8,988 bases of DNA from Candidatus Scybalomonas excrementavium (lineage in GTDB: Bacteria; Bacillota; Clostridia; Lachnospirales; Lachnospiraceae), in assembly GCA_017694765.1 (NCBI GenBank), contig JADIML010000195.1:1-8988 (forward strand), written 5' to 3'. This document shows, one piece after another, positions 1 to 6,435 of this stretch (position 1 is the first letter of the stretch; every line of letters starts with the position of its first letter). The notes below the pieces were generated by a model. The model made no database searches and was not told the DNA's origin. It was given only the letters and a program-made list of their open reading frames with translations. The translations under genes were made by a program, and so were the position numbers.

Positions 1-2213
1 ATTAGTTTTTCAATTTCTAATAATTCTTCGTTTGTAATTACATGTTGACTATATTTTGCTCGATCTAGTAATGGTTTCATACGAGATTGTATAATTTCTT
101 TCTCTGCATTGCTAGGTGGTTTTAATGTAAATAAATAGAAAAGCCATTCTAGCATAGCAATTGCTGATAGATTGTTATCCTTTTGATGGAAGGATTTATA
201 TCGAATATATAAGTGGTAGTATCTTCGCAATAGAAGTAATAAAAAGAGTGCTACAAACACAAGGACGCCTATAAGAATAGCTTTTAATTCTCTTTGAAAT
301 CTATTTTGTATTAGAGAGAGAAAAAATGTGTTTTCTTCTTTTTCTTTATTCGGTAGCACCGTAGATGAGGTAGTTGTAGACTCAGGTGAAGTGTCTGTCG
401 TGCTTGCAGTATTGACAGTTTCTGTTGTAGTTTCTTGATCCGTTGTGGTCGAGGTCGTCTGAGTGGATTGTGAAGTGGTTGTTTCTACTTGGAGAGAGGT
501 CTCATCATCAGAACTTGGAGTCGTATCGAAAACGATCCAGCCTTTTCCTTCTACATAGTATTCTGTCCAAGCATGAGCATCGGATACTGGAACAGAAAAA
601 GTATATAGATTTTTCTTCTCATCATAAGTACCGGTTGCAATAGTTGTTGGACGAATCATATAGCCTTCCACATAACGAGCTGGTATTCCTAAGTTTCTAA
701 GAAGGAGAGTCGTTGCTGAGGCAAAATGAACACAATATCCTTTGTGTGATTCCGTTAAGAAATAAAGGGTAGCATCTAGCTCTCGTTTGATTGCTCCTGG
801 CTGTAGTGTATATGTATACATTCCAGATTGATTGAAATACCAAGAGATAGCCTCTATATAGGAAACATCATGTTCCAAAGCATAGTTTTTAATATCAATA
901 GTAGCTTTTGCTAGTTCCTTTTTAACAGAAGACGGGATTTTGGTATAGGTGCTTATATAGTTCGAATAAGCATTTTTAAGCTCCAAGTCATTGGAAGGGA
1001 AAGAGAGTGAAATAGGAGTTGTTCCTTTTTGTGTTCCATAAGGAATGGTGTAGGAATCCCTTGTTTTTGGAGTGTAATATAAATCTTGCACTTGTGAAAG
1101 GACATCATTTGGAAGCATTGTATAAGGAACATAGGCATAATTTTTATTGGCTGCCTTTGGGGTAATCGTCATCTCTTCTTGGTAGTTAGAATTATAATTT
1201 TGTTCCATAGCTAAATAGTCAAGAGGAGATAAGGTAAGGCTTTCTGGTGATTGTTCATAAAAGTATGGTAGCTTTTGCTGAAAGCTATGCTCAGCCTGAA
1301 CATTCCATTGATTTTTTTTGTATTCTGTCCCCACATAGCCTTTTAGATAAACGATAGAAAGGCTGGCAGGCATAGATATGGTTAAAGCAGTTTTAGAGCT
1401 TTTTGATTTATTACCAAGATCTTTTAAGTTACCAGCATTGATGCTTGTATAAGACTTGGATAAAGAAAAAGGAATGGTAAATCCAATCAATTCAGATAGT
1501 CGGTCATAGTCTTGTAAAATGATAGAATTTCGTATTTGATCCCATTTTCTAGGTCGTTCATAAGAAAAGATATCTAATAGCACCGAGGAAAGGAAAAGGC
1601 AAAAAACCAAAAGAATTGTAAACACAGAGAAAAAGCCTTTTGGAATTGCTTTTTTTCGAAAACGGAACAAGGAAAGTGATACGATAAAAAATATTACATA
1701 TGGGAAAAAATAGTAATATTTTGGTACTGCTCCATAATAAAGACCAGATTCTACTAATGGAATCGTGAGTAAAATCGGTAAAATAGCAAATGAAAACCGT
1801 TGGATGAACAATACAAGTAAACAAGATAATAGCACCGTACATAAACGGAAAAATGGATCAAGTGCGTAAAATTGTTCCGTTGGAATATAAAGCTCTGTTT
1901 CCGATAAAACATTAAGGTTTATCAGTTCTTTTTGGATATAATAGGTAATACTGTCAATGGCATCTGGTATCCATGACCGAAAGACAAGAGCGAAAATTCC
2001 AACAACTAATAAACTAAGGAGTAAGGTACAATCTCCAAATAGTTGTCCTTTTTTCTCATATAAAAATAATAAAATCCAAGCAGTAATCAGGCAATAAGGT
2101 AACAGCGAAAGAAAAGAAATTGGAATATGGAACGCTGTTATAAAACAAAATAAACTGCTTAATGTGCCAACAATAATTCTCATATAAGTTGCATAAAAAT
2201 TTCTAAGATTCAT
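1..2213 (-). CDS. Membrane-anchored transglutaminase-like protein (TgpA family), C-terminus cut by window edge
   Basis: The 737 visible codons begin at an ATG that overlaps the end of the DUF58 gene by 11 nt and has GGAG 7 nt upstream; the frame is still open at base 1. About seven hydrophobic segments occupy residues 11-215 (roughly 11-29, 30-52, 60-78, 121-138, 141-160, 166-183, 195-216). A long, probably extracytoplasmic region follows, containing a transglutaminase core: Cys494 in GYCVHFAS, His547 in DAHAWTEYY and Asp563 in WIVFDTTPS form the expected papain-like triad. A Thr/Ser-rich linker (578-619) leads to another membrane segment (645-662) and a basic cytoplasmic tail. This is the TgpA layout of N-terminal membrane domain, transglutaminase core and C-terminal helix. 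Family knowledge suggests amide cleavage or cross-linking of a cell-envelope protein or peptide; the substrate is unknown. The intact triad argues for an active enzyme. Family assignment is secure, function is not. Confidence 0.9.
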   Translation of the reverse strand, partial: MNLRNFYATYMRIIVGTLSSLFCFITAFHIPISFLSLLPYCLITAWILLFLYEKKGQLFGDCTLLLSLLVVGIFALVFRSWIPDAIDSITYYIQKELINLNVLSETELYIPTEQFYALDPFFRLCTVLLSCLLVLFIQRFSFAILPILLTIPLVESGLYYGAVPKYYYFFPYVIFFIVSLSLFRFRKKAIPKGFFSVFTILLVFCLFLSSVLLDIFSYERPRKWDQIRNSIILQDYDRLSELIGFTIPFSLSKSYTSINAGNLKDLGNKSKSSKTALTISMPASLSIVYLKGYVGTEYKKNQWNVQAEHSFQQKLPYFYEQSPESLTLSPLDYLAMEQNYNSNYQEEMTITPKAANKNYAYVPYTMLPNDVLSQVQDLYYTPKTRDSYTIPYGTQKGTTPISLSFPSNDLELKNAYSNYISTYTKIPSSVKKELAKATIDIKNYALEHDVSYIEAISWYFNQSGMYTYTLQPGAIKRELDATLYFLTESHKGYCVHFASATTLLLRNLGIPARYVEGYMIRPTTIATGTYDEKKNLYTFSVPVSDAHAWTEYYVEGKGWIVFDTTPSSDDETSLQVETTTSQSTQTTSTTTDQETTTETVNTASTTDTSPESTTTSSTVLPNKEKEENTFFLSLIQNRFQRELKAILIGVLVFVALFLLLLLRRYYHLYIRYKSFHQKDNNLSAIAMLEWLFYLFTLKPPSNAEKEIIQSRMKPLLDRAKYSQHVITNEELLEIEKL

Positions 2214-3243
2214 AAGTATTCTCCACAATAAAAGAAGCGAAAGGAGAAGACACAATGCGGATGTATGGTTTTTCTAACACCTCTAACGAAAGGGATGGTT
2301 GAATAGAAGTTTCTAAAAGAGGTGTTTTTAATAGCTCATAAAAAACGCGATAGCATTGTTCTTTCGTTTCTATGTTTGATTTCCTCTGATGATTTAGCTG
2401 TTTATCATACCATACGAAAGTGCTGTGTGTTCCAAGTTCTAAGAAAGAAAGGCAAAGAGATAAGGTTAAAGAAAGCGTTTCTTCTAAGCGTGGTATGAAG
2501 TCATCCGTTCTTTCTTTTACAGCATCAAATACAATGGTAACATCAGCACCAAAAGGAAAACTATATTCTTTGACAATAAAGTCATCCATTTTAGAGCTAA
2601 GTTTCCAATGGATGCGGTGTAAGGAATCGCCGTCACGAAATTCCCGAAGAGAAAAAAGTTCTGATACGTCATCACCAGCTTTGTCTTTGGAAAACAAGTC
2701 GCCTTCTTTATTTGGAAGGCTAGAAGCAATTTCTGGTAAAGGAATGGATTCTTTCACATCAGGAAGACGAATGGATTCGATACAAGTTTTTGGAAAACAT
2801 CGTTTTTTAAATAAGGAAAGAAAACTATAAATCGTTACTTCCTTAAGACAAAGTTCATAGCCACTGCAAACAGGCATTGCATAAGAAATCGTTTCCATTG
2901 TCGTTTGATGAGAACCGATAGAGAAACGACATTTCTTGTTTTCAACAGTTCCAAGTAGCTGGTTGCGAATTTCAATCGTAGCGATACAAAAGGGAACTGG
3001 AAAATAAGAGCGATTGTTTGCTGTTAAATAAAAATAATAATCGGATTTATTGGTAACAATAGAATCAGGACTTTCTATTGTCATTGATAAAAAGGGTGCT
3101 GTTATCCGATGAAGTAGGAAGAGTAAGAATGGTAAAAGACTTGCCATTATAAATAATAGCATGGCCAGTTCATCAAGGTACATAATAGCAAACCAAAAAA
3201 GTCCTAATAAAGTAATGCCATAAAGAAGTTTAAATCGTAACAT
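2203..3243 (-). CDS. DUF58 domain membrane protein, partner of MoxR ATPase
   Basis: This encodes 346 residues. The chosen start, MLRFKLLYG, has a perfect AAAGGAGG 5 nt upstream; the frame stays open further upstream, but only inside the moxR gene. Two hydrophobic helices (about residues 7-22 and 26-45) anchor the N-terminus. A beta-rich middle region follows, and then the DUF58 signature at 200-214, REFRDGDSLHRIHWK, a good match to the family consensus R-x-Y-x-x-G-D-x-x-R-x-I-H-W. After it, residues 234-240 (DVTIVFD) resemble the first strand of a von Willebrand A fold, but the Asp is followed by AVKE, so the metal-binding DxSxS motif is not present. DUF58 proteins are regularly encoded next to MoxR ATPases and transglutaminase proteins, as here, and are assumed to work with them at the membrane. 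The biochemical role is not established. The stop codon lies inside the start of the transglutaminase gene, suggesting translational coupling. Confidence 0.93.
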   Translation of the reverse strand: MLRFKLLYGITLLGLFWFAIMYLDELAMLLFIMASLLPFLLFLLHRITAPFLSMTIESPDSIVTNKSDYYFYLTANNRSYFPVPFCIATIEIRNQLLGTVENKKCRFSIGSHQTTMETISYAMPVCSGYELCLKEVTIYSFLSLFKKRCFPKTCIESIRLPDVKESIPLPEIASSLPNKEGDLFSKDKAGDDVSELFSLREFRDGDSLHRIHWKLSSKMDDFIVKEYSFPFGADVTIVFDAVKERTDDFIPRLEETLSLTLSLCLSFLELGTHSTFVWYDKQLNHQRKSNIETKEQCYRVFYELLKTPLLETSIQPSLSLEVLEKPYIRIVSSPFASFIVENTYES

Positions 3244-3248
3244 AAGAG

Positions 3249-3256
3249 CCTCCTTT
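3249..3256 (-). promoter_or_regulatory. Ribosome binding site of the DUF58 gene, overlapping the moxR stop
   Basis: AAAGGAGG reads across the last two bases of the moxR TAA stop codon and ends 5 nt before the DUF58 ATG. It fixes the start of the DUF58 protein and implies that ribosomes finishing moxR can reinitiate on the next gene. Confidence 0.85.
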
Positions 3257-4211
3257 ATGGATTCACTGTTTTTAAAATTTGTGCAAGCACTTGTGCATGA
3301 GTAACTCCAGAAGCCTTTGAACGAGTATCGAGTATAATACGATGTGCACATACATCAGAAAATACAAGTTTTACATCTTCTGGAACAACGAAATCTCTAT
3401 CTTTTAAAAAGGCAGCAGCTTTTGCCATATTCATAAGAGCAAGGGAACCACGAGGGCTGACACCTATTTGAATCATAGGGTGATTTCTTGTGGCATCGAC
3501 TAAATTTATAATATATTGATAGATAGGATCGTTCATGTAAATTTGTTGAACGACATCTTGCATTTGTAAGAGATCGTCAATGGTTGCAATTTGTTGTACG
3601 CTATGAAGTGGATTGGTACTATTTCTTCCTTTTAATATATTGATTTCTTGCGTTTTACTTGGATACCCCATAGTAAGACAGGACATAAAGCGGTCAAGTT
3701 GGGATTCTGGAAGAAGCTGTGTTCCAATTGAGCCAATTGGGTTTTGTGTAGCAATTACAAAAAATGGATTTGGCAAATAATGTGTCACTCCATCAATGGT
3801 AACTTGTCCTTCTTCCATTAATTCTAATAAGGCTGACTGAGATTTTGGAGAGGTACGATTGATCTCATCAGCTAAGAAAAGGTTACAAAAAGCAGCTCCT
3901 TCTCGGTATTCAAATTCTTCTGTTTTTTTGTTGTACATGGAAAATCCTACAATATCACTAGGTAATACATCAGGAGTAAATTGTAAGCGATGATAGGATA
4001 AGTTTAATGCTTTGGAAAAAGCTAAAGCAAGAGTTGTTTTGCCAACTCCTGGAACATCATCAATTAGAACATGACCTTTTGCAAGAATTGTCATCAGTAC
4101 TTTTAATAACACGGTTTCTTTATCTAAAATTACTTTTCTAGTTTCTTCAAAAATAGCTGTTGCCTTTTCATAGCAAGTATCAAAATTTGGAATTAATTTT
4201 TGGGTACTCAT
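3255..4211 (-). CDS. MoxR family AAA+ ATPase
   Basis: A complete 318-residue protein of normal MoxR length. The ATP-binding parts are all visible: Walker A DVPGVGKT (52-59), Walker B LFLADEINR (111-119), sensor 1 ATQNP (154-158), the LPESQLDRF element (167-175) with the arginine-finger region, and sensor 2 SPRG (252-255). The ATG has GGAGG 9 nt upstream. MoxR ATPases are cytoplasmic hexameric AAA+ chaperones thought to remodel or insert metal into partner proteins. The partners are usually encoded beside them, so here the DUF58 and transglutaminase proteins are the obvious candidates. It is the first gene of the minus-strand operon and sits back-to-back with the tetrapyrrole operon. Nothing is broken or missing in the motifs. 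The cellular process served is not shown by the sequence. Confidence 0.96.
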   Translation of the reverse strand: MSTQKLIPNFDTCYEKATAIFEETRKVILDKETVLLKVLMTILAKGHVLIDDVPGVGKTTLALAFSKALNLSYHRLQFTPDVLPSDIVGFSMYNKKTEEFEYREGAAFCNLFLADEINRTSPKSQSALLELMEEGQVTIDGVTHYLPNPFFVIATQNPIGSIGTQLLPESQLDRFMSCLTMGYPSKTQEINILKGRNSTNPLHSVQQIATIDDLLQMQDVVQQIYMNDPIYQYIINLVDATRNHPMIQIGVSPRGSLALMNMAKAAAFLKDRDFVVPEDVKLVFSDVCAHRIILDTRSKASGVTHAQVLAQILKTVNP

Positions 4212-4239
4212 TGAGTAAAACCTCCATTTCTTTTTAGGG

Positions 4240-4269
4240 TTGTCAGTTCATAGGAAATTACGGTATGAT
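4240..4269 (+). promoter_or_regulatory. Candidate promoter for the tetrapyrrole operon
   Basis: TTGTCA (4240-4245) and TATGAT (4264-4269) each differ from the sigma-A consensus by one base and are 18 bp apart. This is the best -35/-10 pair I can see upstream of the operon. It would start transcription near 4276 and leave a leader of about 80 nt. A perfect TATAAT at 4287-4292 is an alternative -10, but no good -35 lies 16-18 bp before it. The pair overlaps the candidate minus-strand promoter, so the two directions could compete. Confidence 0.45.
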
Positions 4270-4275
4270 AAACAA
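4247..4275 (-). promoter_or_regulatory. Candidate promoter for the moxR-DUF58-transglutaminase operon
   Basis: Read on the minus strand, TTGTTT (4275-4270) and TATGAA (4252-4247) are separated by 17 bp, a possible sigma-A type -35/-10 pair lying 36 bp before the moxR ATG. Matches to consensus are only 3/6 and 4/6, in AT-rich DNA where such pairs arise by chance. A promoter is expected somewhere in this 146-bp divergent gap; this exact pair is a weak prediction. Confidence 0.3.
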
Positions 4276-4279
4276 AAAG

Positions 4280-4297
4280 CTATGTGTATAATCATAG
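4280..4297. promoter_or_regulatory. 18-bp imperfect palindrome, possible operator or small leader hairpin
   Basis: CTATGTGTATAATCATAG pairs 14 of 18 positions around one centre: the outer CTATG/CATAG arms and the central TATA match, and the two steps between them do not. It lies just downstream of the candidate plus-strand -10 and contains a TATAAT. It could be a repressor site near the transcription start or a 5-bp hairpin in the leader. It does not match the Rex, Fur or PerR consensus sequences I know well enough to assign it. It may also be chance in AT-rich DNA. Confidence 0.3.
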
Positions 4298-4357
4298 TAT
4301 AAAATTAGAAAAGATACAAGAAAAGAAGAAGATTTTATCGAAGAAAGGAGGAAAAAG

Positions 4358-4984
4358 ATGGCACATTTTCCATTGTTTTTGTCACTAGAAGGAAAGGAAT
4401 GTCTTGTTCTTGGAGCTGGGAAAGTGGCAAGAAGAAAAAGTAGAGTGCTTCTAGAATATGGAGCGAAAATTACAATATGTGCTATAAAGTGGGAACCAGA
4501 GTTAGAAGAGCTTATAAAAGAGTATGGGAGAGAAAAGGTTCGGTTTCTTTTGCTCACATTAACAGAAGGGGAGCAGTGGAAACAAGAATTAAAGAGTGCG
4601 ATACAGCCTCACTCTATAGAAGGATTTTTTCTCGTCATTTGTGGAACGAATCAAATGAAATTAAATGAAGAAGTCGCTCTCTTTTATCAGGAGAGAAACA
4701 TTCTAGTTAATGTTGCCAATAGTCCAAATCTTTGTACGTTTTTCTTCCCAGCCGTTGTGAAAAAAGGTCCAGTTTCCATTGGTATTTCAACATCAGGAAT
4801 GAGCCCTTTTGTTTCGAAGATATTGCGAAGAGAGATAGAACAAAGAATAAGTGATGAACTCGTATCTTGCATAGAGGAAATAAATGAGTATCGAAAGAAG
4901 ATAAAAAAGGAAGTAAAAGAAGAAGAGGAGAGAACTTTATTCATTAAGCAAAAAGTATTGGATTGTTTGCAAGATAAAATTTGA
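4358..4984 (+). CDS. Met8/SirC-like precorrin-2 dehydrogenase (possible sirohydrochlorin ferrochelatase)
   Basis: A 208-residue protein, close in length to the Bacillus SirC type. The ATG follows AAAGGAGG by 6 nt. The N-terminal Rossmann fold shows LVLGAGKVARRK (residues 16-27), the NAD-binding GxGxxA with the family's following Arg-Lys. The Met8 signature covers about 117-160: VNVANSPNLCTFFFPA, then KKGPVSIGISTSGMSP and a downstream LRRE. The family oxidises precorrin-2 to sirohydrochlorin with NAD+, and bifunctional members insert iron to give siroheme. The residue after NVA, usually Asp and functionally important, is Asn121 here, so one or both activities may be altered. The C-terminal tail (175-195) is rich in Lys and Glu. 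As first gene of the operon it marks the pathway branch towards siroheme or cobalamin. The name is secure to family level; chelatase activity is uncertain. Confidence 0.88.
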   Translation: MAHFPLFLSLEGKECLVLGAGKVARRKSRVLLEYGAKITICAIKWEPELEELIKEYGREKVRFLLLTLTEGEQWKQELKSAIQPHSIEGFFLVICGTNQMKLNEEVALFYQERNILVNVANSPNLCTFFFPAVVKKGPVSIGISTSGMSPFVSKILRREIEQRISDELVSCIEEINEYRKKIKKEVKEEEERTLFIKQKVLDCLQDKI

Positions 4985-5043
4985 TTTTACTAAGAATAGA
5001 GATATAAAATGATGATATTTGTAAGAAAAATCAGTCTAAAGTG

Positions 5044-5052
5044 TGTTAGAAT
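5044..5052 (+). promoter_or_regulatory. Possible extended -10 element upstream of hemL
   Basis: The 106-bp gap between the Met8-like gene and hemL contains TGTTAGAAT, an extended -10 (TGn then TAGAAT, one mismatch), 38 bp before the hemL ATG. No good -35 lies at the right distance; TTGTAA at 5019-5024 is too far away (22 bp). It could be an internal promoter that lets hemL onwards be expressed separately. The gap is otherwise AT-rich with no convincing terminator. Confidence 0.25.
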
Positions 5053-5090
5053 AGAAAAAGAGATAAGTTGAACAGAAATGGAGAATCAAA

Positions 5091-6368
5091 ATGAGAACAT
5101 ATAAAACATCAGAACAACTATTTGAACAGTCAAAAAATGTGATTCCAGGAGGTGTTAATAGTCCAGTTCGTGCATTTTTAGCAGTGAAGAGAACTCCTGT
5201 ATTTATTCATCATGCAAAGGGAAGCCACATTTATGATGTAGATGGTAATGATTATATTGATTATGTTGGTTCTTGGGGACCGGGTATTTTAGGACATGCC
5301 CACGAAGAAGTGATTGAGGAAGTACAAAAAGCAGTTTATGATGGATTAACGTTTGGAGCACCAACAAAAAAGGAATATCAGTTAGCAGAAATGATTCATG
5401 AGGCAATTCCTTCTATGGAGTTAATGCGAATGGTAAGCTCTGGAACAGAAGCAGTTATGAGTGCGATTCGTGTGGCAAGAGGCTATACAAAAAGAGATAT
5501 GATTGTAAAATTTAAAGGATGCTATCATGGCCATTCCGATGGATTGTTAGTAAAGGCAGGTTCTGCAGCTCTTACGAGTGCTGTTCCAGACAGTGCTGGT
5601 GTTCCACGTTCCTATACAGAAAATACATTAATTGCCTTATATAATGATAAAGATTCGGTTCGAGAAATCTTTGAGCAATATGGTGAAAAAATTGCTTGTA
5701 TTATCGTAGAACCAGTGGCAGCTAATATGGGAGTTGTATTACCACAAGATGGATTTTTAGAATTTTTAAGAGAAATTACAAATCAATACGGAAGTTTATT
5801 AATTTTTGATGAGGTCATTACAGGATTTCGTTTATCATATGGTGGAGCACAACAATATTATAAAGTGACACCGGATTTAACAACACTTGGTAAAATTGTT
5901 GGTGGTGGTATGCCAATGGCTGTGTATGGGGGAAAACGAGAAATTATGGAAGTCGTATCCCCACTTGGTGGTGTGTATCAAGCAGGTACTTTATCAGGAA
6001 ATCCAGTTGCTACAACAGCAGGAATTAAAACACTTGAGCTATTAAAAAGTAATTTGGGAATTTATGATGAAATTGAGGAAAAAACACGCTGTTTAGCAGA
6101 AGCAATGAAAGAGGCTGGACGAAGAAAAGGAGAACCTGTACAAGTGAATCAGGTTGGTTCTCTTCTTTGTTGTTATTTTACAGAACAACAGGTAAATGAT
6201 TATCAAGGAGCAACATCTTCTGATTTAGATCGGTATACAAGCTACTTTGGTCATATGCTTGATCATGGAATTTATATAGCACCATCTCAATTTGAAGCGA
6301 TGTTTGTGTCTTTGGCACATACGAAAGAAGAAATACAAAAAACTTGTGACATTATTTTACAGCAGTAA
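5091..6368 (+). CDS. hemL: Glutamate-1-semialdehyde 2,1-aminomutase
   Basis: The 425-residue protein has normal HemL length and reads as full HemL from its first residues (SEQLFEQSKNVIPGGVNSPV). It is a cytoplasmic PLP enzyme that converts glutamate-1-semialdehyde, made by HemA, into 5-aminolevulinate, the second step of the C5 pathway. Visible class-III aminotransferase features are SSGTEA (116-121), the cofactor-contacting YHGHSD (145-150), the DEV segment (240-242) with Asp240 expected to contact the pyridine nitrogen, and the Schiff-base lysine Lys268 in TLGKIVGGGMPM. GGVYQAGTLSGNP (293-305) is the usual HemL signature. GGAG lies 7 nt before the ATG. It precedes hemA by 67 nt and follows the Met8-like gene by 106 nt. 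No key residue is missing. Confidence 0.97.
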   Translation: MRTYKTSEQLFEQSKNVIPGGVNSPVRAFLAVKRTPVFIHHAKGSHIYDVDGNDYIDYVGSWGPGILGHAHEEVIEEVQKAVYDGLTFGAPTKKEYQLAEMIHEAIPSMELMRMVSSGTEAVMSAIRVARGYTKRDMIVKFKGCYHGHSDGLLVKAGSAALTSAVPDSAGVPRSYTENTLIALYNDKDSVREIFEQYGEKIACIIVEPVAANMGVVLPQDGFLEFLREITNQYGSLLIFDEVITGFRLSYGGAQQYYKVTPDLTTLGKIVGGGMPMAVYGGKREIMEVVSPLGGVYQAGTLSGNPVATTAGIKTLELLKSNLGIYDEIEEKTRCLAEAMKEAGRRKGEPVQVNQVGSLLCCYFTEQQVNDYQGATSSDLDRYTSYFGHMLDHGIYIAPSQFEAMFVSLAHTKEEIQKTCDIILQQ

Positions 6369-6435
6369 TTATGATGTTATGCCAAGAAAAGGAATTTCGA
6401 TATTTTATGAGAGATTGAGAAAGGATTGAGAAAAT

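Noticed and set aside
1558..1842. 94-codon minus-strand frame encoding a hydrophobic peptide
   Set aside because: It is an alternative frame of the transglutaminase membrane domain; hydrophobicity follows from the T-rich codons of the real gene.
2420..2830. 136-codon open frame on the plus strand
   Set aside because: It lies entirely antisense to the well-supported DUF58 gene, its product is rich in Ser, Lys and Arg with no recognisable domain, and no good ribosome binding site was seen.
4212..4357. Possible cobalamin riboswitch or T-box leader before the tetrapyrrole operon
   Set aside because: The gap is too short for either, and no conserved B12-box or T-box sequence is visible.
4687..4944. 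85-codon minus-strand frame
   Set aside because: Antisense to the Met8-like gene; low-complexity Ser/Phe composition derives from the reverse complement of Lys/Glu codons.
4976..4988. AAAAT-TTG-ATTTT inverted repeat at the end of the Met8-like gene as a terminator
   Set aside because: The stem is five A-T pairs with a 3-nt loop, no G-C content and no U-tract after it, so it would not terminate transcription.
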